Below, one piece after another: positions 19,201 through 27,571 of a DNA stretch of 64,000 nt; the stretch's first letter is position 1, and each line of letters opens with the position of its first letter. The notes under the pieces are model-generated. The model saw only the letters and a program-made list of their open reading frames with translations. It searched no databases and had not been told where the DNA came from. Made by a program: the position numbers and the translations under genes. Source of the DNA: Caulobacter sp. BK020 (lineage in GTDB: Bacteria; Pseudomonadota; Alphaproteobacteria; Caulobacterales; Caulobacteraceae); the NCBI RefSeq assembly GCF_004342605.1, contig NZ_SLZL01000021.1, positions 22,001-86,000 on the forward strand. The letters are read 5' to 3'.

Positions 19201-19290
19201 GAGCGTCCACTGCAGCTGATCTTCGGCGGGGAGGGCGGCAAGACCCTGTTTGTCCTCACCCATCATTCGCTCTACGCGGTGACGCCCTGA
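16285..19290 (+). CDS. secreted double beta-helix (Pectate_lyase_3-like) protein with C-terminal gluconolactonase-like propeller
   Basis: The 1001-residue protein starts with a Sec signal peptide (MRAVLLAAFLAISTPALAS). Two right-handed beta-helix domains follow, each opening with the Pectate_lyase_3 signature: KGVGDGRADDTQAVQQAIDA near residue 35 and LGVKGDGQADDTAALQKAID near 380. Tandem helices of this type resemble GH55 exo-beta-1,3-glucanases, but the catalytic residues cannot be assigned by eye. From about residue 715 a SMP-30/gluconolactonase-like beta-propeller follows (AVGADGALYFVEKRFQRIY, VAVDGQGRVFVANGQIF, then PERPLQLIFGG). The start has GAGGAGAG at good spacing. A close paralogue follows 28 bases later. 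The substrate is unknown; a plant or microbial polysaccharide is likely. Confidence 0.85.
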   Translation: MRAVLLAAFLAISTPALASTGSVLLTAPDDPRAITVKGVGDGRADDTQAVQQAIDAARDKTGHGLVFLPSGRYRLSRSLLIPPGVRLFGVGPTRPVFVLGPNTPGFQKGVGTLIVFAGGDQYQVGDIPVPVPTVVPATEKVRDANSGTFYSALSNVDVEIGEGNPAAAGVRFRMAQHAFLSHMDFRLGSAFAGVYQAGNIMEDVHFHGGRYGIVTEKTSPAWQFTLIDSTFDGQRDAAIREHEVDLTLVNVAIRNTPVGIEIDRGYSDSLWGKNVRFENVSKAGVVISAENNVFTQVGFENAVAANTPVFARFRDSGKTVAGKGKAYKVASFTYGLTLPGLGQMGEYKTDVAMTALPALPAAPAPALRDLPPVADWTNVRTLGVKGDGQADDTAALQKAIDTHSVLYLPIGFYKVTDTLKLRPDTVLIGLHPALTQLVIPDDNPRHAGVGPVAPVLETPRGGSNILFGLGVFTGRINPRASALLWRSGANSQVTDVKIMGGGGTPTMDGKPLGAAQARSGDPVADGRWDAQYPSIWVTDGGGGTFANVWSPNTFASAGFYISDTSTPGHIYEVSVEHHVRNEFVLDNVQNWEFLAPQTEQEVGDGPDAVSLEVRNSRNILFANYHGYRVTRSYHPAETAVKLFNSSDIRFRNVHINAESGVALCDKIGCGTYLRASKFPFENAIQDKTSKLEVREREFAVLDVTSRSEPVAPAEEGKVQKLGSGFWSISGAAVGADGALYFVEKRFQRIYRWTQARGLEVVRDHSLDPTNLAVDRSGNLLVVSSYGPQASVYSIDPDGPKHQMTLIAPTPTGSRPDAKTLLPVNWWNNGEFKDQYDPASGQFTTLAEMFARDVGAPKAQEYVSPDGSLSLPAFRVWQQGPPDHVGWRWADSLQAHGLIGGAIGERVFVTNESEGKTYSGQVGPGGTLTDLKVFANRGGESVAVDGQGRVFVANGQIFQYEPDGRLAGRIDVPERPLQLIFGGEGGKTLFVLTHHSLYAVTP

Positions 19291-19318
19291 CCCGGATCTT
19301 GAAGACGAGAGGCTGCCC

Positions 19319-22300
19319 ATGAAGAGCTGGCTCGCCGCGCCTTGCGCGGCCCTGATCGCGCTGTTCGTGGCGGCGAGCGGACCAGCGGCGGCCTCGGTCT
19401 CGATGTTCGCGACCACGCCCGAGGATCCGGCCGCCGTCGTGGTGCGGGGCAAGGGCGACGGCCGCGCCGACGACAGCGCCGCCCTGCAGGATGCGATCGA
19501 CGCGGCCGCGGCCAAGCCGGGCGGCGGTCTGGTCTTCCTGCCTTCGGGCCGTTACCGCATCAGCCGGACGCTCTTCCTCTGGCCGGGGGTGCGGATGTTC
19601 GGGGTCGGCGCTGTCCGCCCGCGGATCCTGCTGGGCGATGCGACGCCGGGATTCCAGAAGGGCGTGGCCAATATGGTGATCTTCGCCGGCGCCAAGCCCG
19701 ACCCGACGCGCCGCGTGCCGTTCCCGCCGCCCGGCAGCGTGCCGTTCAACAAGGACGTCGCCGACGCCAATTCGGGCACCTTCTATTCGGCGATGAGCAA
19801 CATCGACTTCCAGATCGGCAAGGGTAATCCGGCGGCGACGGCGATCCGCTTCCACGCCGCCCAGCACGCCTATCTCAGCCACATGGAATTCGACATCGGC
19901 TCGGGCCTGGCGGGCCTGCACCAGGTGGGAAACACGGCCGAAGACCTGCACTTCAAGGGCGGGCGCTACGGTATCCTGGCCGAAAAGACCTCGCCGGCCT
20001 GGGGATTCGTGCTGCTTGACTCGACCTTCGAGGGCCAGCGCGAGGCGGCGATCCGCGAGCATGAAGCGGGCCTGACCCTGGTCAATGTGGCCATGCGCGA
20101 CACGCCGGTCGGGATCGACATCGATCGCGGCTACGGCGACTGGCTGTGGGGCAAGGACGTCCGCTTCGAGAACGTCTCGAAGGCCGCCGTCGTCATCTCC
20201 AACGAGAACAACGTCTACACCCAGGTCGGTTTCGAGAACGCGGTCGCGGCCAGCACCCCGGTATTCGCCCGTTTCCGCGACAGCGACCGGACCGAACCGG
20301 GACGGGGACGCGCCTATCGGGTCGCGGCGTTCAACTACGGCCTGGTCCTGCCGGGTCTTGGGCGGATGGGCGAATACCGAACCGCGATGCAGGCCGAGAC
20401 CATCTCGGCCTTGCCGGCGCGGCGCGCCCCCGCGATCCGGGCTTTGCCGGCCATGTCCGATTGGGTCAACGTGCGGACCTTGGGGGCCAAGGGCGACAAC
20501 GCCGCCGACGACACGGCCGCGATCCAGAAGGCTATCGACACCCACCGCGTGGTCTATTTCCCGACCGGCTTCTACCGGGTCACCGACACGTTGAGGCTTC
20601 GACCGGACACCGTGCTGGTCGGCCTGCATCCCAGCCTCACCCAGATCGTGCTGCCCGATGGAACCTCCGGCTATCAGGGCGTCGGCGCGCCCAAGGCCCT
20701 GGTCGCCTCCGCCGCCGGGGGCGATGGCGTCGTTTCGGGCCTGGGCCTCAACACTGGCGGCGTCAATCCGCGCGCCACGGCGCTGTTGTGGACGGCGGGC
20801 GCCGGTTCGCTGGTCGAGGACGTCAAGTTCCAGGGCGGCCACGGCACCAACCTGTATGACGGTACGCGGTTCAATCCCTACAACGCCAACGCCACGGCGG
20901 ACGCCGATCCGGCCAAGCGCTGGGCGGGTCAGTATCCCAGCCTGTGGGTCACCAACGGCGGCGGCGGGACCTTCTCCAACCTCTGGAGCCCCAGCACCTA
21001 CGCCTATTCCGGCATCTACGTGTCCGACACCCAGACCCCCGGCCACGTCTACCAGACCTCGGTCGAGCACCACATGCGCACCGAGATCAGCCTCAACCGG
21101 GTCGCCAACTGGGAGTTCCTGGCGCCGCAGACCGAGGAGGAGGCGGGGGAGGGCGAGGACACCGTCTCGCTGGAGATCCGCGACTCCCACGACATTCTGC
21201 TGGCCAACTATCATGCCTATCGCGTCACGCGGACGCGCAAGCCGGCGGCGGCCGCTGTCAAGGTCTACAATTCGCGGGACATCCGTTTCCGCAACGTGGC
21301 GGTGAACGGCGAAAGCGGCTTTTCGACCTGCGACGAAGACGGCTGCGCGACCTTCCTGCGGCTGACCAAGTATCCGTACGAGAACGCCATTCAGGACGTC
21401 ACAAGCGGGCTTGAGGCGCGGGAGCGGCAGTTCGCGGTGCTTGACCTGGTCGCAGATCCGGCGCCGGTCGCGCCCTCGACCTTTCCCGTCGGCGCGCGGG
21501 TGGAGAAGCTCGCCGACGGCTTCTATTCGCTGGGCGGCGGCGCCGTGGACGCGGCCGGGACGCTGTACTTCACCGACCGCCGCCACCAGCGCATCTATAG
21601 CTGGTCCGCCGAGCGCAAGCTGTCGATCGTCCGCGACAACACGCTGGATCCGATCAACCTGGCCGTCGACGGCTCGGGGAGCCTGCTGGTGTTGTCGTCG
21701 GACGGCCGCAACGGCACGGTCTACAGCTTCAAGCCGGGCGCTCCCGACACCGAGGTCACGGTGATCGCGCCGACACCGGCCGCCGACCATCCGGCGGCGG
21801 CTGCAGTGCTGCCGGTCAACTGGTGGAACAATGGCGAGTTCAAGGACCAGCTCGATCCGCGAACCTACCAGTTCACCACCCTGGCCGAGATGTTCGCCCG
21901 CGACATGGCGCTGCCCAAGCCCAAGGCGTACGTGTCGCCGGACGGCAGCCTGGCCCTGCCGGCCTATCGCGTCTTCCAGCAGGGACCGCCCGACTTCCGC
22001 GGGCTGCGCTTCTCCGACGCGCTCGACACCTACGGCTTCACCACCGCCAAGCCCGGCCAGCGGGTGTTCGTGACCAACAGCTCGGAGAACAGGACCTATA
22101 GCGGGCTGGTCGGTCCGAAGGGCGCGATCACCGAGCTGAAGGCCTTCGCCGATCGCGGCGGCGAGAGCGTCGCGACGGACGGGGAAGGGCGCGTCTATGT
22201 CGCCAATGGACAGGTGTTCGTCTATGCGCCCGACGGCGGGGAACTGGGCCGCGTGGACATCCCCGAACGCCCGCTGCAACTGGTCTTCGGCGGGCCGGAC

Positions 22301-22357
22301 AAGCGGACCCTGTTCGTACTGACCCATCACGCGCTGTACGCAGTTCGACGCGACTAG
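19319..22357 (+). CDS. paralogous secreted double beta-helix/propeller protein
   Basis: This 1012-residue protein is a tandem duplicate of the preceding one, with the same order: signal peptide (MKSWLAAPCAALIALFVAAS), first beta-helix with GKGDGRADDSAALQDAIDA, second from about residue 382 with LGAKGDNAADDTAAIQKAID, and a propeller from about residue 723. Long stretches are identical, for example NWWNNGEFKDQ, FTTLAEMFARD and VEHH. The greatest differences are in the loop after the first helix and in the second-helix loop (NLYDGTRFNPYNANATADAD), which may change specificity. It shares an operon with the first copy and is followed by the TonB receptor, which has its own palindrome. Confidence 0.85.
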   Translation: MKSWLAAPCAALIALFVAASGPAAASVSMFATTPEDPAAVVVRGKGDGRADDSAALQDAIDAAAAKPGGGLVFLPSGRYRISRTLFLWPGVRMFGVGAVRPRILLGDATPGFQKGVANMVIFAGAKPDPTRRVPFPPPGSVPFNKDVADANSGTFYSAMSNIDFQIGKGNPAATAIRFHAAQHAYLSHMEFDIGSGLAGLHQVGNTAEDLHFKGGRYGILAEKTSPAWGFVLLDSTFEGQREAAIREHEAGLTLVNVAMRDTPVGIDIDRGYGDWLWGKDVRFENVSKAAVVISNENNVYTQVGFENAVAASTPVFARFRDSDRTEPGRGRAYRVAAFNYGLVLPGLGRMGEYRTAMQAETISALPARRAPAIRALPAMSDWVNVRTLGAKGDNAADDTAAIQKAIDTHRVVYFPTGFYRVTDTLRLRPDTVLVGLHPSLTQIVLPDGTSGYQGVGAPKALVASAAGGDGVVSGLGLNTGGVNPRATALLWTAGAGSLVEDVKFQGGHGTNLYDGTRFNPYNANATADADPAKRWAGQYPSLWVTNGGGGTFSNLWSPSTYAYSGIYVSDTQTPGHVYQTSVEHHMRTEISLNRVANWEFLAPQTEEEAGEGEDTVSLEIRDSHDILLANYHAYRVTRTRKPAAAAVKVYNSRDIRFRNVAVNGESGFSTCDEDGCATFLRLTKYPYENAIQDVTSGLEARERQFAVLDLVADPAPVAPSTFPVGARVEKLADGFYSLGGGAVDAAGTLYFTDRRHQRIYSWSAERKLSIVRDNTLDPINLAVDGSGSLLVLSSDGRNGTVYSFKPGAPDTEVTVIAPTPAADHPAAAAVLPVNWWNNGEFKDQLDPRTYQFTTLAEMFARDMALPKPKAYVSPDGSLALPAYRVFQQGPPDFRGLRFSDALDTYGFTTAKPGQRVFVTNSSENRTYSGLVGPKGAITELKAFADRGGESVATDGEGRVYVANGQVFVYAPDGGELGRVDIPERPLQLVFGGPDKRTLFVLTHHALYAVRRD

Positions 22358-22410
22358 GCTGGGCGACGCGACCGTCACGCGCCCTTTGCCCAGCGGCCGA
22401 TCGTTCGACG

Positions 22411-22426
22411 TACGACCATGGTCGTA
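22411..22426. promoter_or_regulatory. palindromic operator candidate, copy 2
   Basis: TACGACCATGGTCGTA is a perfect 16-base palindrome 80 bases before the TonB receptor start. It matches the site before the beta-helix operon at 14 of 16 positions, including the whole core. The repetition suggests one regulator for degradation and uptake. Confidence 0.7.
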
Positions 22427-22505
22427 ATGGTTCACGCCTCTTTTGTCTGACAGTTTTCGGGCAGGCCATCGTCGATGGACTCAACGAAAAACGGGAGGCA
22501 GCAGG

Positions 22506-25505
22506 ATGCGTGGTGTCGGACCATCCTTTTTGAGCGCTTTGTTCGCGACCAGCGCGGTCGCGGTATTCCTGTCGGCGGGGACCGCCAGCGCGCAGACGGA
22601 GCCGGCCCCGGCGCCGGCCGATCCGGCCTCCGCGACCGCCCTGTCCGAGATCGTGGTCACGGGCACCCGCATCCGGTCGACCGGCTTTACCGCGCCGACG
22701 CCGACCCAGGTTCTGGGTCAGGCCGACCTGGAGCGCGCCGCCCAGCCGAACATCTTCACCGCCATCACTCAGCTGCCCTCGCTGCAGGGGTCAAGCGGCG
22801 CGACGACGGGCACGTTCAGCACCTCCAGTGGCCAGCAGGGTCTTTCCTCGTTCTCGCTGCGCGGCCTGGGCACCATCCGCACCCTGACCCTGCTGGACGG
22901 CCAAAGGGTCGTGCCAGCCAACGTCACGGGCGTGCCGGACATCAGCCTGTTCCCGCAGTTGCTGGTCGAGCGGGTGGACGTGGTGACCGGCGGCGCCTCG
23001 GCGTCCTACGGCTCGGACGCCGTCGGCGGCGTGGTCAACTTCATCACCAACAAGAAGTTTGTTGGCTTCAAGGCCAACGTCCAGACCGGCGTCACGACCT
23101 ATGGCGACAACCACCAGTGGCTGGCCCAGGTCGCCGCCGGCAAGAACTTCATGGACGACCGCTTGCACCTGCAGGTCAGTGGTGAATACGACTGGGAGGA
23201 GGGCGTTCCGGCGGGCGGCTTCGGCGAGGATGCGCCCGGCAGCCGCGACTGGTACACGACCGCCACCCTGGTCAACCGGGGGATCACCAATGACGGCTCG
23301 CCGCAGTATCTCTATCGCGAGCACGCCCAAGCCTATCAGTACACCAAGTACGGACTGATCAGCAGCGGCCCGCTGCAAGGCACGGCCTTCGACATCAGCG
23401 GCAATCCGTTCCAGTTCCAGTACGGCTCGAACGGCGTGCCGACCAAGGCCTCGACCGGTCCGACCGTCGGCCAAGTCGTCGGCTGCTACACGAACGGCGG
23501 CTTCTGCGTCGGCGGCGACCTGTCGGGCAATGTCGGCGTCGGCACCTCGTTGCAGTCGCGCATCAAGCGCATGAACACCTACACGCGCGTGGGCTTCGAT
23601 CTGGACGCCAACAACGAGATCTACGCGACCTTCAACGCCGCCCGCGTGGAGAGCTCCAACCAGCCCAATCCGGGCGCGGCCACGACCGGCCTGACGATGT
23701 CGTGCGCCAACCCGTACCTGCCGGCGTCGATCGTTGCGGCCTGCGCCGCCAACGGCGTCACGACCTTCGGTTTCGGCACCAGCAACGCGCTGCTGCCGCG
23801 CAACATCTCGGTCCATCCCACGCGGACCCAGTATCGTGGCGTCATCGGGGCGGACGGCAAGTTCAACGCCCTGGGCAAGGAATGGCGCTACGACGCCTAT
23901 TACGAGCACGGCGAGAACACGACGAACATCCACGTTCGCGACATCCTGCTGATGCCGCGCTATCGCGCGGCCGTTCAGGCCGTCTCGGTAAATGGCCAGA
24001 TCGTCTGCGCCGACCCGATCGCGCGCGCCAACGGCTGCGTGCCGATCAACATCTTCGGCGGCCAGCGCCCCAGCGACGCCGCCCTGGCCTACATCACGCC
24101 CGAGAACGGCCCGTACCAGCACTCGGTGCAGAAGCAGGACGTCGCCAGCATCAACTTCAGCGGCGAGCCCTTCTCGCTATGGGCCGGCCCGATGTCGCTG
24201 GCGTTCGGCGGAGAGTGGCGCAAGGAGCAGTACCACGTCCAAGGCGACCCCTACGGCGACGGCAATACGGACTCTCCGAACACCGCCGACTATCCGGCCG
24301 ACCCGGTTCTCAACCCGGCCGGCGCCAACTGGTTCGCGGGCAACTATCACTCCGGCGCCGGCAAGTACTCGGTGAAGGAAGCCTATGCGGAAGTGAACAT
24401 TCCGCTGGTCAATTCGGAGGCCGCCGGCAAGGCCAACCTCAACATGGCCGGCCGCTGGACCGACTACAGCACCTCGGGCACCGTCTACACCTGGAAGGTC
24501 GGCGCCACCTGGGACACGCCGATCGATGGCGTCCGCCTGCGGGCCGTCACCTCGCGTGACGTCCGCGCGCCGAACCTGTCGGAACTGTTCGCCGCGCCGG
24601 TGACGACGACCCTGCCCAACTTCACCATTCCGTCGCCCGGCACGCCCCCGCCTGGCCAGCCCGCCAGCGGCTCGCTGACGGCTTTGCAGAATGTGGTGGG
24701 CAACCCGAATCTGAAGCCGGAAATCGCCAAGAACGTGACCATCGGCGCGGTGCTCTCGAACCCCCAATGGCTGCCGGGCTTCAGCGTCTCGGTCGACTGG
24801 TACAACATCGTCCTCAATGGCGGCATCTCCAGCCTGGGCGCTCAGCAGATCGTCAATTTCTGCTATGCGGGCCTCACTCAGTTCTGCGGCGCCTTCAATC
24901 TCGCCCCTTCGGGCGGCGTGACGCCGTTCATCAACTCCCAGACGTTCAACCTGGCCTCGATCAAGACCAGCGGCTTCGACATCGAGAGCAGCTACCGCTT
25001 CGAGCTGCCCGGCGTGCCTGGCCGCTTCACCATCCGCGGCCTGGCGACGAACACGCACAAGTTCGTCACCAACCCCGGGATCCCTGGGGCCGTCGCCACC
25101 GATTCGGCTGGCCAGAACTCCGGCGCCACGCCGGACTGGAAGGTCCTCGCCATCCAGTCCTGGGACACCGACCGCTTCGCCTTGAGCGTACAGGAGCGCT
25201 GGTTCAGCGACGGCAGGTTCGGCGGAACGACCACCGAGTACGTCGAGTGCAAGCCCGGCAGCTGCCCCATCTCGACCGGTAGCCGGCCGACCATCGACTA
25301 CAACCACATGAAGGGCGCGACCTATGTCGACGTCAGCGCCTCGTACAAGTTCGGCAACGGCCTGCAGCTCTACGGCAAGGTCGACAACCTGCTGAACCGC
25401 GATCCGACGCCGTCGCCCCAGACCAACACCGGCCTGGACGCCAACCCGGCGCTCTACGACCTGCTGGGCCGCTTCTATCACCTGGGCCTGCGCTACAGCT
25501 TCTAA
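22506..25505 (+). CDS. TonB-dependent outer-membrane receptor
   Basis: The 999-residue protein has a signal peptide (ending ASAQ), a TonB-box-like stretch and plug (LSEIVVTGTRIRSTGF, then SFSLRGLGTIRTLTLLDGQR and VDVVTGGASASYGSDAVGG), a 22-strand-type barrel (WKVGATWDTP, RAVTSRDVRAPNLSELF) and a terminal aromatic strand LLGRFYHLGLRYSF. There is no STN domain, so it is a transporter without anti-sigma signalling. The start has GGGAGG 7 bases upstream. Position and the shared palindrome suggest it imports oligosaccharides released by the beta-helix proteins. A hairpin terminator follows. Confidence 0.93.
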   Translation: MRGVGPSFLSALFATSAVAVFLSAGTASAQTEPAPAPADPASATALSEIVVTGTRIRSTGFTAPTPTQVLGQADLERAAQPNIFTAITQLPSLQGSSGATTGTFSTSSGQQGLSSFSLRGLGTIRTLTLLDGQRVVPANVTGVPDISLFPQLLVERVDVVTGGASASYGSDAVGGVVNFITNKKFVGFKANVQTGVTTYGDNHQWLAQVAAGKNFMDDRLHLQVSGEYDWEEGVPAGGFGEDAPGSRDWYTTATLVNRGITNDGSPQYLYREHAQAYQYTKYGLISSGPLQGTAFDISGNPFQFQYGSNGVPTKASTGPTVGQVVGCYTNGGFCVGGDLSGNVGVGTSLQSRIKRMNTYTRVGFDLDANNEIYATFNAARVESSNQPNPGAATTGLTMSCANPYLPASIVAACAANGVTTFGFGTSNALLPRNISVHPTRTQYRGVIGADGKFNALGKEWRYDAYYEHGENTTNIHVRDILLMPRYRAAVQAVSVNGQIVCADPIARANGCVPINIFGGQRPSDAALAYITPENGPYQHSVQKQDVASINFSGEPFSLWAGPMSLAFGGEWRKEQYHVQGDPYGDGNTDSPNTADYPADPVLNPAGANWFAGNYHSGAGKYSVKEAYAEVNIPLVNSEAAGKANLNMAGRWTDYSTSGTVYTWKVGATWDTPIDGVRLRAVTSRDVRAPNLSELFAAPVTTTLPNFTIPSPGTPPPGQPASGSLTALQNVVGNPNLKPEIAKNVTIGAVLSNPQWLPGFSVSVDWYNIVLNGGISSLGAQQIVNFCYAGLTQFCGAFNLAPSGGVTPFINSQTFNLASIKTSGFDIESSYRFELPGVPGRFTIRGLATNTHKFVTNPGIPGAVATDSAGQNSGATPDWKVLAIQSWDTDRFALSVQERWFSDGRFGGTTTEYVECKPGSCPISTGSRPTIDYNHMKGATYVDVSASYKFGNGLQLYGKVDNLLNRDPTPSPQTNTGLDANPALYDLLGRFYHLGLRYSF

Positions 25506-25539
25506 CTTTAAGTCGCCCATCACCTCCCCCCTGGGCGAC

Positions 25540-25585
25540 CGCCCGGGTCAGCACGGCTCCCCCGCCGGTCTGGCCCGGGCGTTTT
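25540..25585 (+). terminator. rho-independent terminator after TonB receptor
   Basis: CGCCCGGG pairs with CCCGGGCG (8 bp) and is followed by TTTT, 35 bases after the receptor stop. The loop is about 26 bases, so the hairpin may have extra internal pairing. It separates the receptor from the convergent DUF421 gene. Confidence 0.6.
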
Positions 25586-25642
25586 CTCTTGTCGGCCATC
25601 GACTCTTGAGATGCGAGGCGCGTCGCGGCGCGTCGCGGCCGA

Positions 25643-26140
25643 TCATTCGGCGGGTGATCGGGGAACCACGCTGATCTTGCCGCCGGCTTCCAGCGTGGCC
25701 AGCTTGACGGTTTCGATCCGGTCGACCTGTTCCATCCGCAGGCCCTCGGCGAGGTCGGCGCGGCCGATGGCGTGACGGCGCATGGCGGCCTCGTCGGCGA
25801 CGCCGTCGCGCACCAGGGTCACCGGCGCGCCCTTCATCAGTCGCGCCAGGGGGCTCCAGTGCAGCGTCGCCATGGCCAGCAGGCGATGCAGGACGACGAC
25901 CACCAGGGTCGCGGCCAGGCCGGGAAAGAACGGCGCCTTGCCGGTCATGGCGCGGCTGATGTTCGAGCCGATGATCAGCGCCACGATGATGTCGAGCGGC
26001 GTGATGCTCGAAAAGGTCCGGCGCCCCGCGATGCGGATGCAGATCACGCCGAACAGGAACAGGATCACCGCCCGCGCGCAGAGCTGGCCGACGGTGGCGT
26101 CGCCGTTGTCCGGACCGATCAGGAGACGGAAGGTTTCCAT
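25643..26140 (-). CDS. DUF421 (YetF-like) membrane protein
   Basis: The 165-residue protein has an N-terminal membrane part with about three hydrophobic segments (ARAVILFLFGVICIRIAGRR, ITPLDIIVALIIGSNISRA, GLAATLVVVVLHRLLAMA) and a C-terminal soluble part (VTLVRDGVADEAAMRRHAI, then VKLATLEAGGKISVVPR). RTFSSITPLDIIVALIIGS is the DUF421 signature. The biochemical role of the family is unknown. It lies downstream of an SDR gene on the same strand with a 45-base gap, so the two may be cotranscribed. Confidence 0.85.
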   Translation of the reverse strand: METFRLLIGPDNGDATVGQLCARAVILFLFGVICIRIAGRRTFSSITPLDIIVALIIGSNISRAMTGKAPFFPGLAATLVVVVLHRLLAMATLHWSPLARLMKGAPVTLVRDGVADEAAMRRHAIGRADLAEGLRMEQVDRIETVKLATLEAGGKISVVPRSPAE

Positions 26141-26185
26141 GCAGTCCGAACGCCCGTGGACCGGTTGTGGTTCGGTTAGACGGAA

Positions 26186-26956
26186 TCAGGCGCCCTGGCC
26201 CCAATTGGTCTCCAGTCCGCCGTCGATGGTGAAGCTTTGGCCGGTGACGTAATCGGCGTCGGACGAGGCCAGGTAGACGGCCAGGCGTCCCACCTCGCGC
26301 GGTTCGCCGGCGCGGCGCAGAGGGATGTTCTTCCGGATCTTCTCCTGCCCCTCGGGGCTTTCGATGCGTTCCAGCGTCGGCGGCGCCCGTGTCAGGCCCG
26401 GCGCGATGGCGTTGACCGTGGTGTTCCTCGGCGCCAGCTCCAGAGCGAGGCCGCGCGTGAAGGTCAACAATCCGCCCTTGGCGGCGTTGTAAGCGGTGTA
26501 TTCCGGGCTGGGCGTGACTTCGTGCACCGAGGTGATGTTGATGATCTTGCCGCCCGCCTCGCGGCGTCGCACGAACTCGCGGCTGCAGAAGAAGGGGCCA
26601 TAGAGATCGACCTTGATCATCCGGTCGAAGTCGGCGGTGGGAGTCTGGGCGAACGGGGTCCGCTGGATGTCGGTGGCTCCGGCGTTGTTGACCAGAATGT
26701 CAGGCGTGCCCAGCGCCTCGGCGACTCCGTCGAATAGGGCGGTCACCGAGGTTTCGTCGGCCTGGTCCAGGCGAGTGACATAGGCTCGGCGACCGCAAGC
26801 CTCGACCTTGCGCCGGGTTTCGCCCGCGCCGGCCTCGTCGTGCAGATAGGTGATGGCGATATCCGCCCCTTCGCGAGCCAGTTCCTCGGCGATCCCTTGT
26901 CCGATCCCGGAATCTGAACCGGTGACGATCGCGATCCTGCCGTCCAGCTGTCCCAT
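26186..26956 (-). CDS. short-chain dehydrogenase/reductase, glucose-1-dehydrogenase-like
   Basis: The 256-residue protein is a classical SDR. It shows the NAD(P)-binding TGSDSGIGQG, NNAGA, the catalytic YNAAKGG pair of Tyr and Lys, and GQSFTIDGG at the C-terminus. I chose the ATG after AAGGAGGTCAAGGCG rather than an ATG twelve codons earlier. The closest general type is glucose 1-dehydrogenase or 3-oxoacyl reductase. The substrate cannot be told; such genes are common next to stress-related membrane proteins, and the DUF421 gene downstream fits that. Cytoplasmic. Confidence 0.87.
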   Translation of the reverse strand: MGQLDGRIAIVTGSDSGIGQGIAEELAREGADIAITYLHDEAGAGETRRKVEACGRRAYVTRLDQADETSVTALFDGVAEALGTPDILVNNAGATDIQRTPFAQTPTADFDRMIKVDLYGPFFCSREFVRRREAGGKIINITSVHEVTPSPEYTAYNAAKGGLLTFTRGLALELAPRNTTVNAIAPGLTRAPPTLERIESPEGQEKIRKNIPLRRAGEPREVGRLAVYLASSDADYVTGQSFTIDGGLETNWGQGA

Positions 26957-27077
26957 CGCCTTGACCTCCTTGGTGACCTGCCCTGTTCGCAACGCGTGAC
27001 CGGAGGAAGGGGTTCGCGAACCTTTCGGACGGCGCCGGAGTTTGGAGGTCAGGAAATGGGCTGAAAAGGATCCCGCA

Positions 27078-27494
27078 ATGAAGCGCTACGCCTATGCCTG
27101 GCTGACCGGGCTTTTCTTCCTGGTTTCGATCGTGGGGCACTGGATCTTCGGCTGGTTCGCCTTCGTCGATGAGCAGCAGGCCCTGCACCAGGCGCCGAGC
27201 CTGACGCCCTACCTGGTCGAGATGGGCCGGGACACCTTCGAGAACTGGCAGTCGGAATTCCTGCAACTGATCTGGCAGGTCGTGGGCCTGGCCTATTTCC
27301 TCTATGTCGGCTCGCCGGCCTCCAAGGAGAACGACGACCGCAGCGAGGCCAAGCTGGATGTCCTGATCCGGCTGCAGGCCGGTGAAAAGGCCGAGGACAT
27401 CATCGCCGACATTGATCGCCGCTACCTCCGCAGCGGCGGGCATTCCAAGCCCCATGGGCATGTTGACGCCAACCTCGTCGCCGGCCGGGAGTAA
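27078..27494 (+). CDS. small membrane protein, DUF6766-like
   Basis: The 138-residue product has two hydrophobic segments (LTGLFFLVSIVGHWIFGWFA and FLQLIWQVVGLAYFLYVGSP) separated by a conserved-looking ENWQSEFLQLIWQ block, then a charged tail rich in Glu, Asp and His. This pattern matches what I recall of the DUF6766 family, with unknown function. The ATG chosen has AAGGA upstream; one twelve codons earlier lacks a site. It diverges from the SDR gene and converges on katG, with a shared terminator hairpin. Confidence 0.75.
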   Translation: MKRYAYAWLTGLFFLVSIVGHWIFGWFAFVDEQQALHQAPSLTPYLVEMGRDTFENWQSEFLQLIWQVVGLAYFLYVGSPASKENDDRSEAKLDVLIRLQAGEKAEDIIADIDRRYLRSGGHSKPHGHVDANLVAGRE

Positions 27495-27516
27495 GATCGC
27501 AGTTCGAAGGACAAGT

Positions 27517-27547
27517 CTGGGCGCCCGTCACGATGACGGGCGCCCAG
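27517..27547. terminator. strong hairpin between convergent genes
   Basis: CTGGGCGCCCGTCA and TGACGGGCGCCCAG form a perfect 14-bp stem with a 3-base CGA loop, lying between the small membrane protein and katG, which converge. There is no strong T-tract on either side. It is probably a bidirectional terminator or an mRNA 3'-end stabilizer. Confidence 0.7.
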
Positions 27548-27571
27548 ATGTCCTGTCCCTTTCGGAAGGCG

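Noticed and set aside
19256..22435. Long minus-strand open frame opposite the second beta-helix gene
   Set aside because: It mirrors the coding strand, and an equivalent antisense frame occurs opposite the paralogue, as expected from shared codon bias.
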